Assembly: GCF_036038375.1 (NCBI RefSeq)
Contig: NZ_CP107935.1
Coordinates: 7,192,001 to 7,256,000 of the forward strand
Origin: Streptomyces sp. NBC_00414
GTDB lineage: Bacteria > Actinomycetota > Actinomycetes > Streptomycetales > Streptomycetaceae
Reading direction: 5' to 3'
Length of the DNA: 64,000 bases
Shown here: positions 30,867 through 39,228 of the stretch, piece after piece
How the letters are laid out: every line of letters starts with the position of its first letter
Position numbering within the stretch: position 1 is the first letter of the stretch
The notes under the pieces: model-generated
Databases searched by the model: none
Told to the model about the DNA's origin: nothing
Seen by the model: the letters and a program-made list of their open reading frames with translations, nothing else
Made by a program: the position numbers and the translations under genes

Positions 30867-32378
30867 ATGCCAGCCCGCCCGCACGCACGTACTCACGTGA
30901 CCCTGCTCTGCGCAGCGGTACTCGCAGCGGTGCTCACGGCGCTGCTCCCGGCCGGCCAGGCCCACGCGGCGAGCCGTACCGTGCAGGGCGGCAGGCTGGA
31001 CTGGGGCATCAAATCCTCCTTCCAGAGCTACGTCACCGGCCCGATAGCGAACGGCGGTTTCTCCCTCACCGGAGGCGCGGCCACGGTCGGCGGCAGCCAG
31101 TTCCGCTTCCACTCGGCGACCGGTACGTACGACGGTTCCTCGGGTGCCTTCGACGCCGGTTTCTCCGGCGGGGTCCACTTCCTCGGGCACAAGGAGGACG
31201 ACGGCACCCACCAGCTCGACCTGACGATCAGCCGCCCCACCGTCCGCCTCGCCGGCAACGGCGGCACGCTCTACGTCGACGTCATCAGCAAGGCGAAGGG
31301 CACCGGGGCGGTCACGACGTCCTCGCAGGTGCCCTTCGCCTCCCTCTCCCTGGGCGGCATCGACATGAAGGGCGGGGGCAACGCCGTCCAGCTGAACAAC
31401 CTGCCCGCCACGCTGACCGCCCAGGGCGCGAAGTCCTTCGCCGGGTACTACACGGCGGGCACCGCCCTCGACCCGGTCAGCCTGTCCGCGGACGTACGGG
31501 CCGCCGCCGCTGAACCGGCCCGCACCCCGTCCCCCTCACCGACCGGGTCCAAGGCCAAGTCGAAGACCGGGAAGGCGACTTCGGGCCGGATCGAGGACGG
31601 CGCCGTCGACTGGGGCGTGCGCAGGACCTTCCGCGAGTACGTCACCGGTGCCATCGCCGAAGGGGAGTGGAAGCTCTCCGGAGGCGCCCAGGACGGCGGT
31701 GCGCTCTTCCGTTTCCCGAAGGGGTCGGGCACGTACGACGAGAAGAAGCAGACCCTCGACGCGACCTTCGCCGGAGCCGTCCGCTTCACCGGCGAACAGG
31801 GCCTCGACCTGAAGCTCGGCGAGGTCCGGGCCAAGGTCACGGACGCCGGGAAGGGCACGCTCTACGCCGATGTCACGAGCGGGAGCGGTACGGGCAAGGC
31901 GGCAGGCACGGACAAGTCGGCAGGGGCGGACAAGGCAGCCGGTACCGACAAGGCGGCCAAGACCGACGAGAAGGTGCCGCTCGTCACCTTCACCGTCAAG
32001 GATTTCAAGCCGAAGAACGGCCTCGTCCAGGTCACCGAGGCACCCGCCGAACTCACCGCAGCGGGCGCCGATGCCTTCGGGGGCATGTACAAGGCCGGCA
32101 CGGAGATGGACCCGGTGTCCCTCGCCGTCGCCCTGACCGACAGTGCCGAACTGCCCGCCCTGCCCGACCTGGGCAGCACGGAGTCGGCCACCCCCGAAGC
32201 CGCGGCCGCCGATCCGAAGAAGGCCGGGCCGAAGACCGAGGCCACCGCGAGCGATTCGGACGTCCCCGTCCTGCCCGTCGGGCTCGCGGTCGCATCTCTG
32301 ATCGCGATCGCCGTAGCCTTCCTGATCATCCGCAGGCGCCGTACGCCGGTGGCGGCCGACGCCCCCGGCGAGAGCTGA
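30867..32378 (+). CDS. HtaA-domain heme-binding surface protein, membrane-anchored
   Basis: A 503-residue exported protein with a signal peptide (cleavage after AHA, about 34) and two HtaA heme-binding domains. These begin at LDWGIKSSFQSYVTG and VDWGVRRTFREYVTG, at about 43-208 and 246-425. An S/P/K linker joins them and an AGTDKSAGADKAAGTDK low-complexity insert sits in the second. The C-terminus has one transmembrane helix (about 469-488) followed by RRRR, so it stays in the membrane; there is no LPXTG-type motif. HtaA proteins collect heme and pass it to HmuT. Paired with an iron box and a second HtaA gene 75 nt downstream. Confidence 0.93.
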   Translation: MPARPHARTHVTLLCAAVLAAVLTALLPAGQAHAASRTVQGGRLDWGIKSSFQSYVTGPIANGGFSLTGGAATVGGSQFRFHSATGTYDGSSGAFDAGFSGGVHFLGHKEDDGTHQLDLTISRPTVRLAGNGGTLYVDVISKAKGTGAVTTSSQVPFASLSLGGIDMKGGGNAVQLNNLPATLTAQGAKSFAGYYTAGTALDPVSLSADVRAAAAEPARTPSPSPTGSKAKSKTGKATSGRIEDGAVDWGVRRTFREYVTGAIAEGEWKLSGGAQDGGALFRFPKGSGTYDEKKQTLDATFAGAVRFTGEQGLDLKLGEVRAKVTDAGKGTLYADVTSGSGTGKAAGTDKSAGADKAAGTDKAAKTDEKVPLVTFTVKDFKPKNGLVQVTEAPAELTAAGADAFGGMYKAGTEMDPVSLAVALTDSAELPALPDLGSTESATPEAAAADPKKAGPKTEATASDSDVPVLPVGLAVASLIAIAVAFLIIRRRRTPVAADAPGES

Positions 32379-32453
32379 ACTTTCTTTCCTCGTCCGCGAG
32401 TCGAGCGGACTCCCACGTACTGAACACACCCTGAACCGAGGAGATCCACGACC

Positions 32454-33929
32454 ATGGCCGCCAACCGCCGCCGCCCCATAGCCCTTGCCGCAGCCTGCGC
32501 GACCGCCGTCACGCTCGGCGCCACCGCGCTCGCCGCGACGTCCGCCTCCGCCGCCGAAGTGCCGCTCAAGGACTATGAGTTGACCTGGGGCATCAAGCAG
32601 ACGTACCGCAACTACGTCACCGGCATGGCGGCCGGCTCCTTCACCCCCGAGGGCGGCGCCACGCAGGCCAAGGACAACGGCGCGTTCACCTTCGTCAACG
32701 GCACCGGGAGCTACGACTCCGAGGCGCACACCGTCGCACTCGGCTTCGAGGGCTCCCTGAAGATCGTCTCCAAGGCACACAACTTCGAACTCGCCCTGTC
32801 CGACCTGAAGTTCGACAGCAAGGACGCGAGAGTCACCGCCGACGTGACGAAGGCCGGTACGACCCAGCAGGACGTGCCGCTCGCCGAGGTCACCGTCAAC
32901 CGCACGATGACGGACATGACGACCAAGCTGACCAAGGAGGCCGGGGACGTCTTCGGCAGCTCCGCCTACACGGGTGCGGCCGGCGACCCCCTGACGGTGC
33001 TGGAGAAGAAGCCCGAGTCGCCGAACCCGACGCCCACGGGCACCACCACCCCGCCGTCCACTCCGACCGGCACCCCCACGAGCACCCCGACCACCACCGT
33101 CACCCCGAAGCCGACGGGATCCACGACCCCGAAGCCCTCGACCACCGACGCCGACACCAAGGGGGCCATCTCCTACGGCACGCTCGGCTGGGGCGTGAAG
33201 CAGTCCTTCCGTACGTACGTCGTGGACGGCGTGGCCAAGGGCAGGATCACCGTGTCGGGCGGGGCGGAGCAGGCGTCCGGCAACGGCGTCTTCACGTTCG
33301 TCGACGCCACCGGCACCTACGACACGGACGCCGACACCCTCAAGGCCTCCTTCAAGGGCTCGGTCAACTTCAAGGGCCATGAGGACAACGGCAGTTACGG
33401 TCTGGACCTCACCCTCAGCGACCTGAAGGCGGAGATCGACGGCGGCTCCGGCGAGCTGACCGCCGACGTCGACAGCCTCGGCGAGAAGTCCGAGGACGTC
33501 ACCCTCGCCGAGCTCAAGCCCAGGTCGGCCGACCTGACCGCCGAGGACGACGTCATCACCCTCGACGGCGTCACCGCCACCCTCACCAAGGCGGGCGCGG
33601 CGGCCTTCGGCGGCTTCTACCAGGCCGGTGCCGCACTCGACCCGGTCGACATCGCCGTGGCCCTGACCGAGGACGCCGAACTCCCGGACACCGACCCGAC
33701 GTCGACCTCCGGGACCGGCGGCACCACGGGAGGCACGACCGGCGGAACCACCGGCGGCGCGGGCACGACCGGGTCCACCACGGGCGGTGTGACCGGCAAT
33801 CTCGCCTCCACCGGCTCGGACGTCCCGGTCGGCGCGCTCGGGGCGGCCGCCGCGGTCACCGTCGCGGCGGGCGCGGGCGTGGTGTTCGCGGTACGCCGCC
33901 GCCGTCTGACGGACTCCACCCAGGCCTGA
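32454..33929 (+). CDS. HtaA-domain heme-binding protein with LAXTG sortase signal
   Basis: A second HtaA protein of 491 residues. Signal peptide ends near SASAAE (about 37). HtaA domains begin at LTWGIKQTYRNYVTG and LGWGVKQSFRTYVVDG. They are separated by a Pro/Thr-rich stretch (PTPTGTTTPPSTPTGTPT). A Gly/Thr-rich wall-spanning stalk leads to LASTG (450-454), a hydrophobic helix and RRRR. LAXTG is the signal cut by class E sortases of Streptomyces, so this copy should be covalently fixed to peptidoglycan, unlike its membrane-bound neighbour. A clean ribosome site (GAGGAG) precedes ATG 32454. Confidence 0.93.
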   Translation: MAANRRRPIALAAACATAVTLGATALAATSASAAEVPLKDYELTWGIKQTYRNYVTGMAAGSFTPEGGATQAKDNGAFTFVNGTGSYDSEAHTVALGFEGSLKIVSKAHNFELALSDLKFDSKDARVTADVTKAGTTQQDVPLAEVTVNRTMTDMTTKLTKEAGDVFGSSAYTGAAGDPLTVLEKKPESPNPTPTGTTTPPSTPTGTPTSTPTTTVTPKPTGSTTPKPSTTDADTKGAISYGTLGWGVKQSFRTYVVDGVAKGRITVSGGAEQASGNGVFTFVDATGTYDTDADTLKASFKGSVNFKGHEDNGSYGLDLTLSDLKAEIDGGSGELTADVDSLGEKSEDVTLAELKPRSADLTAEDDVITLDGVTATLTKAGAAAFGGFYQAGAALDPVDIAVALTEDAELPDTDPTSTSGTGGTTGGTTGGTTGGAGTTGSTTGGVTGNLASTGSDVPVGALGAAAAVTVAAGAGVVFAVRRRRLTDSTQA

Positions 33930-33932
33930 CGT

Positions 33933-33975
33933 CCGGGGCCGGCACCCGGGCCCATACCCGGGGCCGGCACCCGGG
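33933..33975 (+). terminator. GC-rich repeat/hairpin after the second htaA gene
   Basis: CCGGGGCCGGCACCCGGG occurs twice (33933-33950 and 33958-33975). Each copy can fold on CCGGG/CCCGG, giving a probable factor-independent stop for the htaA transcript. Confidence 0.5.
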
Positions 33976-34031
33976 GTTGGCCAGGAAGCGCCCGCGCACG
34001 CGTGTCACCGTCATGAGGTTTGATTGCCCGC

Positions 34032-34676
34032 GTGACTGATTACGACGTGCTGCGGGTCTTCTGTGGGCCCCGCGGCGAGTACGGCAACGAACTCGGGGTG
34101 GTGCGGGAAGGTTCCGTACTGCCCGAGCGGGACGAACGGCAGGCGTTCGCGGCGAAACTCGGCTTCAGCGAGACGGTGTTCGTCGACGACCCCGAGCGCG
34201 GGGTCATCGACATCTACACGCCCGGCGTGCGGCTGCCCTTCGCCGGGTACCCCTGCGTGGGCGCGGCCTGGCTGCTGGACGTACCCGAACTCGTCACGCC
34301 CGCGGGCGTGGTGGGTACCCGGCTCGACGGCGAGTTCACCTGGATCGAGGCCCGTCCGGAGTGGCCGCGGCCCCGCACGCTGCGCCGGTACGGCACGGCG
34401 GCGGAGGTCGACGCGCTCCCCGTACCGCCGCCGGGGGAGTGGATCTACGCCTGGGCGTGGGAGGACGAGGCTGCGGGCCGCGTCCGGGCCCGTGGCTTCC
34501 CCGGCCGAGGAGACGGCATCGAGGAGGACGAGGCGACAGGCTCGGCGGCCCTTCAGCTGACGGCCCAACTGGGCCGCGCCCTGAACATCGTCCAGGGCGC
34601 AGGCTCCCAGCTCCTCACAGCCCCCCAGCCGGAAGGCTGGATAGAACTGGGCGGCAGAGTCTTCCTGGAACGCTGA
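34032..34676 (+). CDS. PhzF-family isomerase-like protein
   Basis: A 214-residue member of the PhzF/DapF-like fold. It contains the N-terminal GEYGNELGVV (GNxxAVV-like) motif and the C-terminal EDEATGSAALQLTAQLG motif that define PhzF proteins. It is shorter than the usual 260-300 residues, with reduced second-half strands. GTG 34032 is preferred; TTG 34020 is in frame with GAGG only 2 nt upstream. Not evidently related to the surrounding heme genes. Confidence 0.82.
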   Translation: MTDYDVLRVFCGPRGEYGNELGVVREGSVLPERDERQAFAAKLGFSETVFVDDPERGVIDIYTPGVRLPFAGYPCVGAAWLLDVPELVTPAGVVGTRLDGEFTWIEARPEWPRPRTLRRYGTAAEVDALPVPPPGEWIYAWAWEDEAAGRVRARGFPGRGDGIEEDEATGSAALQLTAQLGRALNIVQGAGSQLLTAPQPEGWIELGGRVFLER

Positions 34677-34750
34677 CCCCCTGGCCGGGGCGGCCGCACC
34701 CCCCCATCCGGGGCAGACCAGGAGTTCCGTGCGGGTCGGCGGGGCTGGCC

Positions 34751-34859
34751 GCGCAGTTCCCCGCGCCCCTCGAAGGCGGGGCTGCGCCCCGGCCTTCACC
34801 CCTCAGGGGCGCGGGGAACGGCGCAGTCTTTTCGCTTTCAGGGGCGCGGGGAACGGCGC
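34751..34859. repeat. Intergenic repeat block, copies in both orientations
   Basis: A forward copy (one change) is at 34751-34770. Two exact reverse copies are at 34805-34824 and 34840-34859. It lies between the convergent PhzF and heme oxygenase genes; opposite copies can pair into a large stem. Confidence 0.88.
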
Positions 34860-34908
34860 AACCAGCCCCCGCCGGCCCGCACCCGAAAACGCGAACCCCA
34901 GTGGAACG

Positions 34909-35568
34909 TCACGCGCTGATGCGGAACTCTTCCCCCAGCGCCCGAAACACCCCGGTGTTCAACGCGAACGCCCGCCGGCACTCGGCAACAACCCGCTGCT
35001 TCTCCAGGTCGTCCACGGGAAGCGCATCAAGCAGCTCCCGATACCCCCGCTTGAACGCCGCCGGGTTCCCGATGTCCTCGAAGACATAGAACCGCACCCC
35101 GTCACCCTTGCGGTCGAACCCCCACGTCTTCTCCGCCTTGCCGCGGATGATCTGCCCGCCGGAGAGGTCACCGAGATAGCGCGTGTAGTGATGCGCGATG
35201 TATCCGCCGGGCCAGGTACGGGCACACTCGGCGACCCGCGCCGCATACTCCACCGTCGCGGGCAGCGCGGTGACACCGTCCCGCCACCCCGCCCCCCGCA
35301 GATGGGCGAGATCCCGCTCCAGCGAGGCGAGCCGCATCAGCTCGGGCTGGATGAACGGCCCCGCCACCGGGTCGCCGGAGAGGTCCCGCGCACCCGACTC
35401 CAGCGCGTCGTACACGAACCACAGCTGCTCCGTGTAGCGCGCGTACGCGTCCACGCCGAGCCTGCCGCCGAGCAGATCGCTCATGAACGTCGAGGTCTCC
35501 GCCTCCACGTGCTGCTCGTGGGACGCGGTGCGGATGAGCGTCGAGAACGGCGTACTCGACGAGTTCAT
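34909..35568 (-). CDS. Heme oxygenase
   Basis: A 219-residue cytoplasmic enzyme that opens heme to biliverdin, CO and iron. The proximal-helix start TASHEQHVEAE holds the candidate heme His (about residue 16-20). The distal helix YLGDLSGGQIIRGKA has the GDLSGGQ signature. A strong GGAGGT precedes ATG 35568. An iron box lies 54 nt upstream, so it is derepressed on iron starvation and completes the heme-use pathway with HmuTUV and the HtaA proteins. Confidence 0.95.
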   Translation of the reverse strand: MNSSSTPFSTLIRTASHEQHVEAETSTFMSDLLGGRLGVDAYARYTEQLWFVYDALESGARDLSGDPVAGPFIQPELMRLASLERDLAHLRGAGWRDGVTALPATVEYAARVAECARTWPGGYIAHHYTRYLGDLSGGQIIRGKAEKTWGFDRKGDGVRFYVFEDIGNPAAFKRGYRELLDALPVDDLEKQRVVAECRRAFALNTGVFRALGEEFRISA

Positions 35569-35621
35569 GGGGACCTCCGGGGCCGGACGGGGGAGACGGG
35601 AGCCGGACCAATCTTCTATGG

Positions 35622-35635
35622 TTAGGCTTACCTAA
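35622..35635. promoter_or_regulatory. Iron box upstream of heme oxygenase
   Basis: TTAGGCTTACCTAA matches both DtxR/DmdR half sites (TTAGG and CCTAA) and lies 54 bp before the start codon. Confidence 0.86.
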
Positions 35636-35703
35636 GTCAATGGGTTTCCGACGTCCTGTCGGTAAAACGGTACCCCGATCCTCCACCGTTCCCACATGAA
35701 AGA

Positions 35704-35730
35704 GCCGCCCGCTCCGAGTGAGCGGGCGGC
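35704..35730. terminator. Hairpin terminator of map
   Basis: An 11-bp perfect stem GCCGCCCGCTC / GAGCGGGCGGC with 5-nt loop, 20 bp beyond the map stop. On the minus strand it is followed by CTTTC. Confidence 0.78.
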
Positions 35731-35749
35731 ACCTGGCGGGGCGGGGCGG

Positions 35750-36607
35750 TTACGGCAGCGTGAGGACCTCGGCCCCGCTGTCCGTGACGACCAGCGTGTG
35801 CTCGAACTGCGCGGTCCGCAGCCGGTCCTTCGTGACGACCGTCCACCCGTCGTCCCACATGTCGTAGTCGTACGACCCCAGCGTCAGCATCGGCTCGATC
35901 GTGAACGTCATCCCGGGCTGCATCACGGTCGTCGCGTGCGGGCTGTCGTAGTGCGGGACGATCAGCCCGGAGTGGAACGACGAGCTGATGCCGTGCCCGG
36001 TGAAGTCCCGCACGACCCCGTACCCGAAGCGCTTCGCGTACGACTCGATGACCCGGCCGATGATGTTGATCTGGCGGCCGGGCCTGACCGCCTTGATGGC
36101 ACGCTCCAGCGACTCGCGGGTCCGCTCGACCAGCAGCCGCGACTCCTCGGCCACGTCCCCGACGAGATACGTGGCGTTGTTGTCGCCGTGCACGCCCCCG
36201 ATGTACGCCGTCACGTCGAGGTTGATGATGTCCCCGTCCCGCAGGACGGTGGAGTCCGGGATGCCGTGGCAGATCACCTCGTTCACGGAGGTGCACAGGG
36301 ACTTCGGGAAGCCGCGGTAGCCGAGCGTGGACGGGTAGGCGCCGTGGTCGCACATGTAGTCGTGCGCGACCCGGTCCAGTTCGTCCGTGGTGACGCCGGG
36401 CGCGATGAGCTTCGCGGCCTCGGCCATGGCGCGCGCGGCGATCCGGCCGGCGACACGCATCGCCTCGATCGTCTCGGGCGTCTGCACCTCCGGCCCGGTG
36501 TACGGGGTCGGCGCGGGCTTGCCGACGTACTCCGGGCGGCGGATGTTTCCGGGCACGGAACGGATGGGGGACAGCTCCCCTGGGACGAGCAGCGACTGGC
36601 CAGACAT
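35750..36607 (-). CDS. map: Type I methionine aminopeptidase
   Basis: A 285-residue metal-dependent enzyme that removes the initiator methionine. The five ligands are all visible: the two Asp in NLDVTAYIGGVHGDNNATY, His in DFTGHGI, Glu in FTIEPML and Glu in AQFEHT. The N-terminal 40-residue Pro-rich extension (SVPGNIRRPEYVGKPAPTPYTGP) is typical of actinobacterial class Ic Map and is thought to help ribosome docking. ATG 36607 was chosen over 36679, which lies in the divergent promoter. This is probably one of two paralogues in the genome. Confidence 0.95.
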   Translation of the reverse strand: MSGQSLLVPGELSPIRSVPGNIRRPEYVGKPAPTPYTGPEVQTPETIEAMRVAGRIAARAMAEAAKLIAPGVTTDELDRVAHDYMCDHGAYPSTLGYRGFPKSLCTSVNEVICHGIPDSTVLRDGDIINLDVTAYIGGVHGDNNATYLVGDVAEESRLLVERTRESLERAIKAVRPGRQINIIGRVIESYAKRFGYGVVRDFTGHGISSSFHSGLIVPHYDSPHATTVMQPGMTFTIEPMLTLGSYDYDMWDDGWTVVTKDRLRTAQFEHTLVVTDSGAEVLTLP

Positions 36608-36665
36608 GCCAGCGAGTCTAACCAGCGGAGATGGGGGAACATGTCGGTGGCGAGAGGAGCTGGTC

Positions 36666-36896
36666 ATGGCCCTGTTCAAGAAGCGGACGGTCGGTAAACC
36701 GGGCGAGTGGTACTACTGCCTGGAGCACAAGAAGGTCGAGGAGGGCCCCGAGTGCCCCGCGAAGGACCGCTTCGGTCCGTACGCGTCCCGCGAGGAGGCC
36801 CAGCGGGCGATGGACACGGCCCGTGAGCGCAACCTCGACTGGGAGACGGACCCCAGGTGGCACGACCCCGGTACGCGCCCCCCAGCCGAAAACTAA
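36666..36896 (+). CDS. Small conserved actinobacterial protein (SPOR-like)
   Basis: A 76-residue protein: MALFKKRTVGKPGEWYYCLEHKKVEEGPECPAKDRFGPYASREEAQRAMDTARERN is the conserved part. The two cysteines (CLEHKKVEEGPEC) and the FGPYASREEAQRA helix resemble a truncated SPOR fold. It is divergent from map with a 58-bp gap. The function is unknown. Confidence 0.82.
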   Translation: MALFKKRTVGKPGEWYYCLEHKKVEEGPECPAKDRFGPYASREEAQRAMDTARERNLDWETDPRWHDPGTRPPAEN

Positions 36897-36932
36897 CCGC
36901 ACCCGTCCCAGTTCCCCGCACCCCAACCACCC

Positions 36933-36988
36933 AGGGGCGCGGGGAACGGCGCAGTCTTCTGGGCCTTCAGGGGCGCGGGGAACGGCGC
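36933..36988 (-). repeat. Two reverse copies of the intergenic repeat
   Basis: Exact copies at 36933-36952 and 36969-36988 plus a decayed one near 36909, between two convergent genes. Confidence 0.88.
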
Positions 36989-37018
36989 GACAAGCCCCCG
37001 CCGACCCGCACACGCCCG

Positions 37019-38404
37019 TCACCGCGCCCCACCCACCCCCTCCCGTGCAGCCTTGAGCCGCACAGCGTGCACATTCGTCCGTACGTCGTACGTCATGAGC
37101 TTGGGAAGGCACACCGCCAACGCCCCCACCGCGGCCACGCACATCACACCCCCGGCCCACACGGAGGCCCGCACGGAAAGAACCGCGGCCATCCCACCGG
37201 CCCGGACCTGCCCCAGCTGCGGCCCCACCGAGTACGACAGCAGCTCGATCCCGGCCAGCCGCCCCCGCAGCTCGTCCGGAATCGTCTGGTTCCACATCGC
37301 CGCCCGGAAGATGCCGCTGACCATGTCGGCACAGCCACCGAGCGTCAGGAACAGCAGCACCAGCCACACATCGTGAACCGCCCCCGCGGCCACCATCGCG
37401 AGCCCCCAGAACGCCGCCGCCAGCACCACCATCCGCCCGTGCCGATGGATCCGCGAGGTCCACCCGCTCGTCAGGCTCACCAGCAGCGCCCCCGCGGGCA
37501 ACGCCGCGTACATCAGCCCGAGCGACCACTCGGCGTCCAGCTCGTCCGCGAGGAAGGGCAGCACGGCGAGCGGGAAGGCGAAGAACATCGCGGACAGGTC
37601 GATCGCGTACGTACCCAGCAGTTCCTTGCGGCTCCACGCGTACCGGGCGCCCTCCGCGATCGACCGCAGCGACGGCTTCGCCGCCTCGTGCGAGGCGGGC
37701 GACGCGGCGAGCCCCACCGCCAGGACGAGCGAGACGACGAAGGTGACTAGGTCCGCGCCATAGGCCCAGCCGAGCCCGGCGTACGCCACGACGAGCCCCG
37801 CGACCGCGGGCCCGGCGACCCCGCCGACCGTCCAGCGCAGCGAGTTGAGCGCGGCGGCCGCCGGCAGGTGCTCGTGCCGGACGATGCGCGGGGTGAGCGC
37901 GTCCAGCGCCGGCCGCTGCACCGCGACGAGCGCGGAGGAGAGCGCGGCGACGACGTACAGCGGCCACACCAGGGGGCCCGGGAGCACCGCGTTGACCAGC
38001 AGCACGGCCGAGAGCAGTCCCTGCCCCGCCTCCGTCCACACGATCAGCTTCCGCTTGTCCAGGGCGTCGGCGAGGGCCCCGCCGTACAGCCCGAACACGA
38101 TCAGCGGTACGAGCTCCACGGCACCGATCGCGCCGACGGCGACCACGGAACCGGTCAGCTCCTTCATCTGCACCGGGAGCGCGACGAACGTCAGGAAGCT
38201 GCCGAAGTTGGTGACGAGCCCGGCCACCCACAGCCGCCGGAAGTCGGGGGAGGTCCGCCACGGCGCCAGATCGGGCAACAGCGCACGCAACCGCGAAGCA
38301 CCACCCCCGGAAGGGGGAGCGGGGTCGCCGACATCGACATCGACATCGGCATGGGTGTCGCTATCGGCGCCTGCATCGGATTCGGGCTCGGTCAGTTCCG
38401 TCAC
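37019..38404 (-). CDS. MFS transporter (MFS_3, EntS-like)
   Basis: A 461-residue, about 12-helix exporter. Its motifs, including LWVAGLVTNFGSFLTFVALPVQM, GGALADALDKRKLIVWTEAGQG and GIELLSYSVGPQLGQVRAG, are those of the enterobactin exporter EntS/MFS_3 group. The N-terminus has an Asp-rich repeat (THADVDVDVGD) encoded by a short GACATC repeat. A siderophore or drug substrate is possible. Although close to the iron island it has no iron box. Confidence 0.88.
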   Translation of the reverse strand: MTELTEPESDAGADSDTHADVDVDVGDPAPPSGGGASRLRALLPDLAPWRTSPDFRRLWVAGLVTNFGSFLTFVALPVQMKELTGSVVAVGAIGAVELVPLIVFGLYGGALADALDKRKLIVWTEAGQGLLSAVLLVNAVLPGPLVWPLYVVAALSSALVAVQRPALDALTPRIVRHEHLPAAAALNSLRWTVGGVAGPAVAGLVVAYAGLGWAYGADLVTFVVSLVLAVGLAASPASHEAAKPSLRSIAEGARYAWSRKELLGTYAIDLSAMFFAFPLAVLPFLADELDAEWSLGLMYAALPAGALLVSLTSGWTSRIHRHGRMVVLAAAFWGLAMVAAGAVHDVWLVLLFLTLGGCADMVSGIFRAAMWNQTIPDELRGRLAGIELLSYSVGPQLGQVRAGGMAAVLSVRASVWAGGVMCVAAVGALAVCLPKLMTYDVRTNVHAVRLKAAREGVGGAR

Positions 38405-38482
38405 GACGGGAAATGGTCCGTCGCCGGCCCGCCGCGTACAAACGCTTTTTCGACCTCGGGCCCTGCCGAGGAGGCGGCCGGC

Positions 38483-39121
38483 TCACCACCGCGTGGGCGG
38501 TGGCGCCGTCAACTGGTCCGCCAGCCGCGACAACCGGTCCTTGAACCGCCGCCGCCCCCGGGGCGCGGGCACCGAGTTCTCCCCGGTCGCCGCACTGACC
38601 AGATGCTGCACGGTATCCAGATCGAGGCCCGTATCGAGGCCTGTGTCGAGACCCGCGCCGAGGTCCGGCACGCGCGGTACCGCGAGCGCCTCGTGCGCCA
38701 TCGCGTGCAGCTCGCGGTCGCCCGAGTCCAGCGCGAGGACCGTCGCCCCGGCCCGGCGCGCGTCGTGCACCCGCTCCAGGAGCGGAGCCCCGGGCGCGTC
38801 CGGCGCCACGACGAGCAGCGTCTCTCCCCGCCGGGCCGCCTCGATCCGGCCGAGCCCCACCGCCAGATGGGCCGGATCCCCGGGCCGCGCCCCGTGCCGT
38901 ACCAGCGTCGGTGTCAGTTCGGGCGTGCCCGACCAGGCGGCCTCGTCCACCAGATGGGCGGCGAGGTGCCACGGCTCGTACTCAGCCGTTCCCACCAGCA
39001 GCAGGCCGCCCCCGTGCGGCAGCACGGAGGACCGCAGGGCCCCCGCGAACCGCCGGGTGGCCGCCGGCCACTCGGTCCCGGCGAGCACTTCACGCAACAA
39101 GGCCACCCGTACGGCATCCAT
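38483..39121 (-). CDS. SIS-like conserved hypothetical protein
   Basis: A 212-residue cytoplasmic protein with two Rossmann-like halves (LPHGGGLLLVGTAEYEPWHLAAHLVDEAAW and GETLLVVAPDAPGAPLLERVHDARRAGATVLALD), recalling sugar-isomerase (SIS) domains, though no phosphosugar Ser/Thr motif is clear. A repeat GAGLDTGLDTGLDLD and a basic C-terminus follow. Known in Streptomyces as hypothetical; the role is unknown. Confidence 0.7.
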   Translation of the reverse strand: MDAVRVALLREVLAGTEWPAATRRFAGALRSSVLPHGGGLLLVGTAEYEPWHLAAHLVDEAAWSGTPELTPTLVRHGARPGDPAHLAVGLGRIEAARRGETLLVVAPDAPGAPLLERVHDARRAGATVLALDSGDRELHAMAHEALAVPRVPDLGAGLDTGLDTGLDLDTVQHLVSAATGENSVPAPRGRRRFKDRLSRLADQLTAPPPTRW

Positions 39122-39228
39122 GCGGACGAATCCTGCCGCAAGCGACTGCTCGTCAGACGGAGTTCACGATGAATTCGCCCGTCCTGGGCAGAGTGGCCCG
39201 TTCACCCGGCCGGCAAGGAGAGGGTTCC

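Noticed and set aside
30867..36607. Siderophore biosynthetic cluster linked to the iron island
   Set aside because: No NRPS, IucA/C-like or siderophore reductase genes; only uptake and heme-use genes are present.
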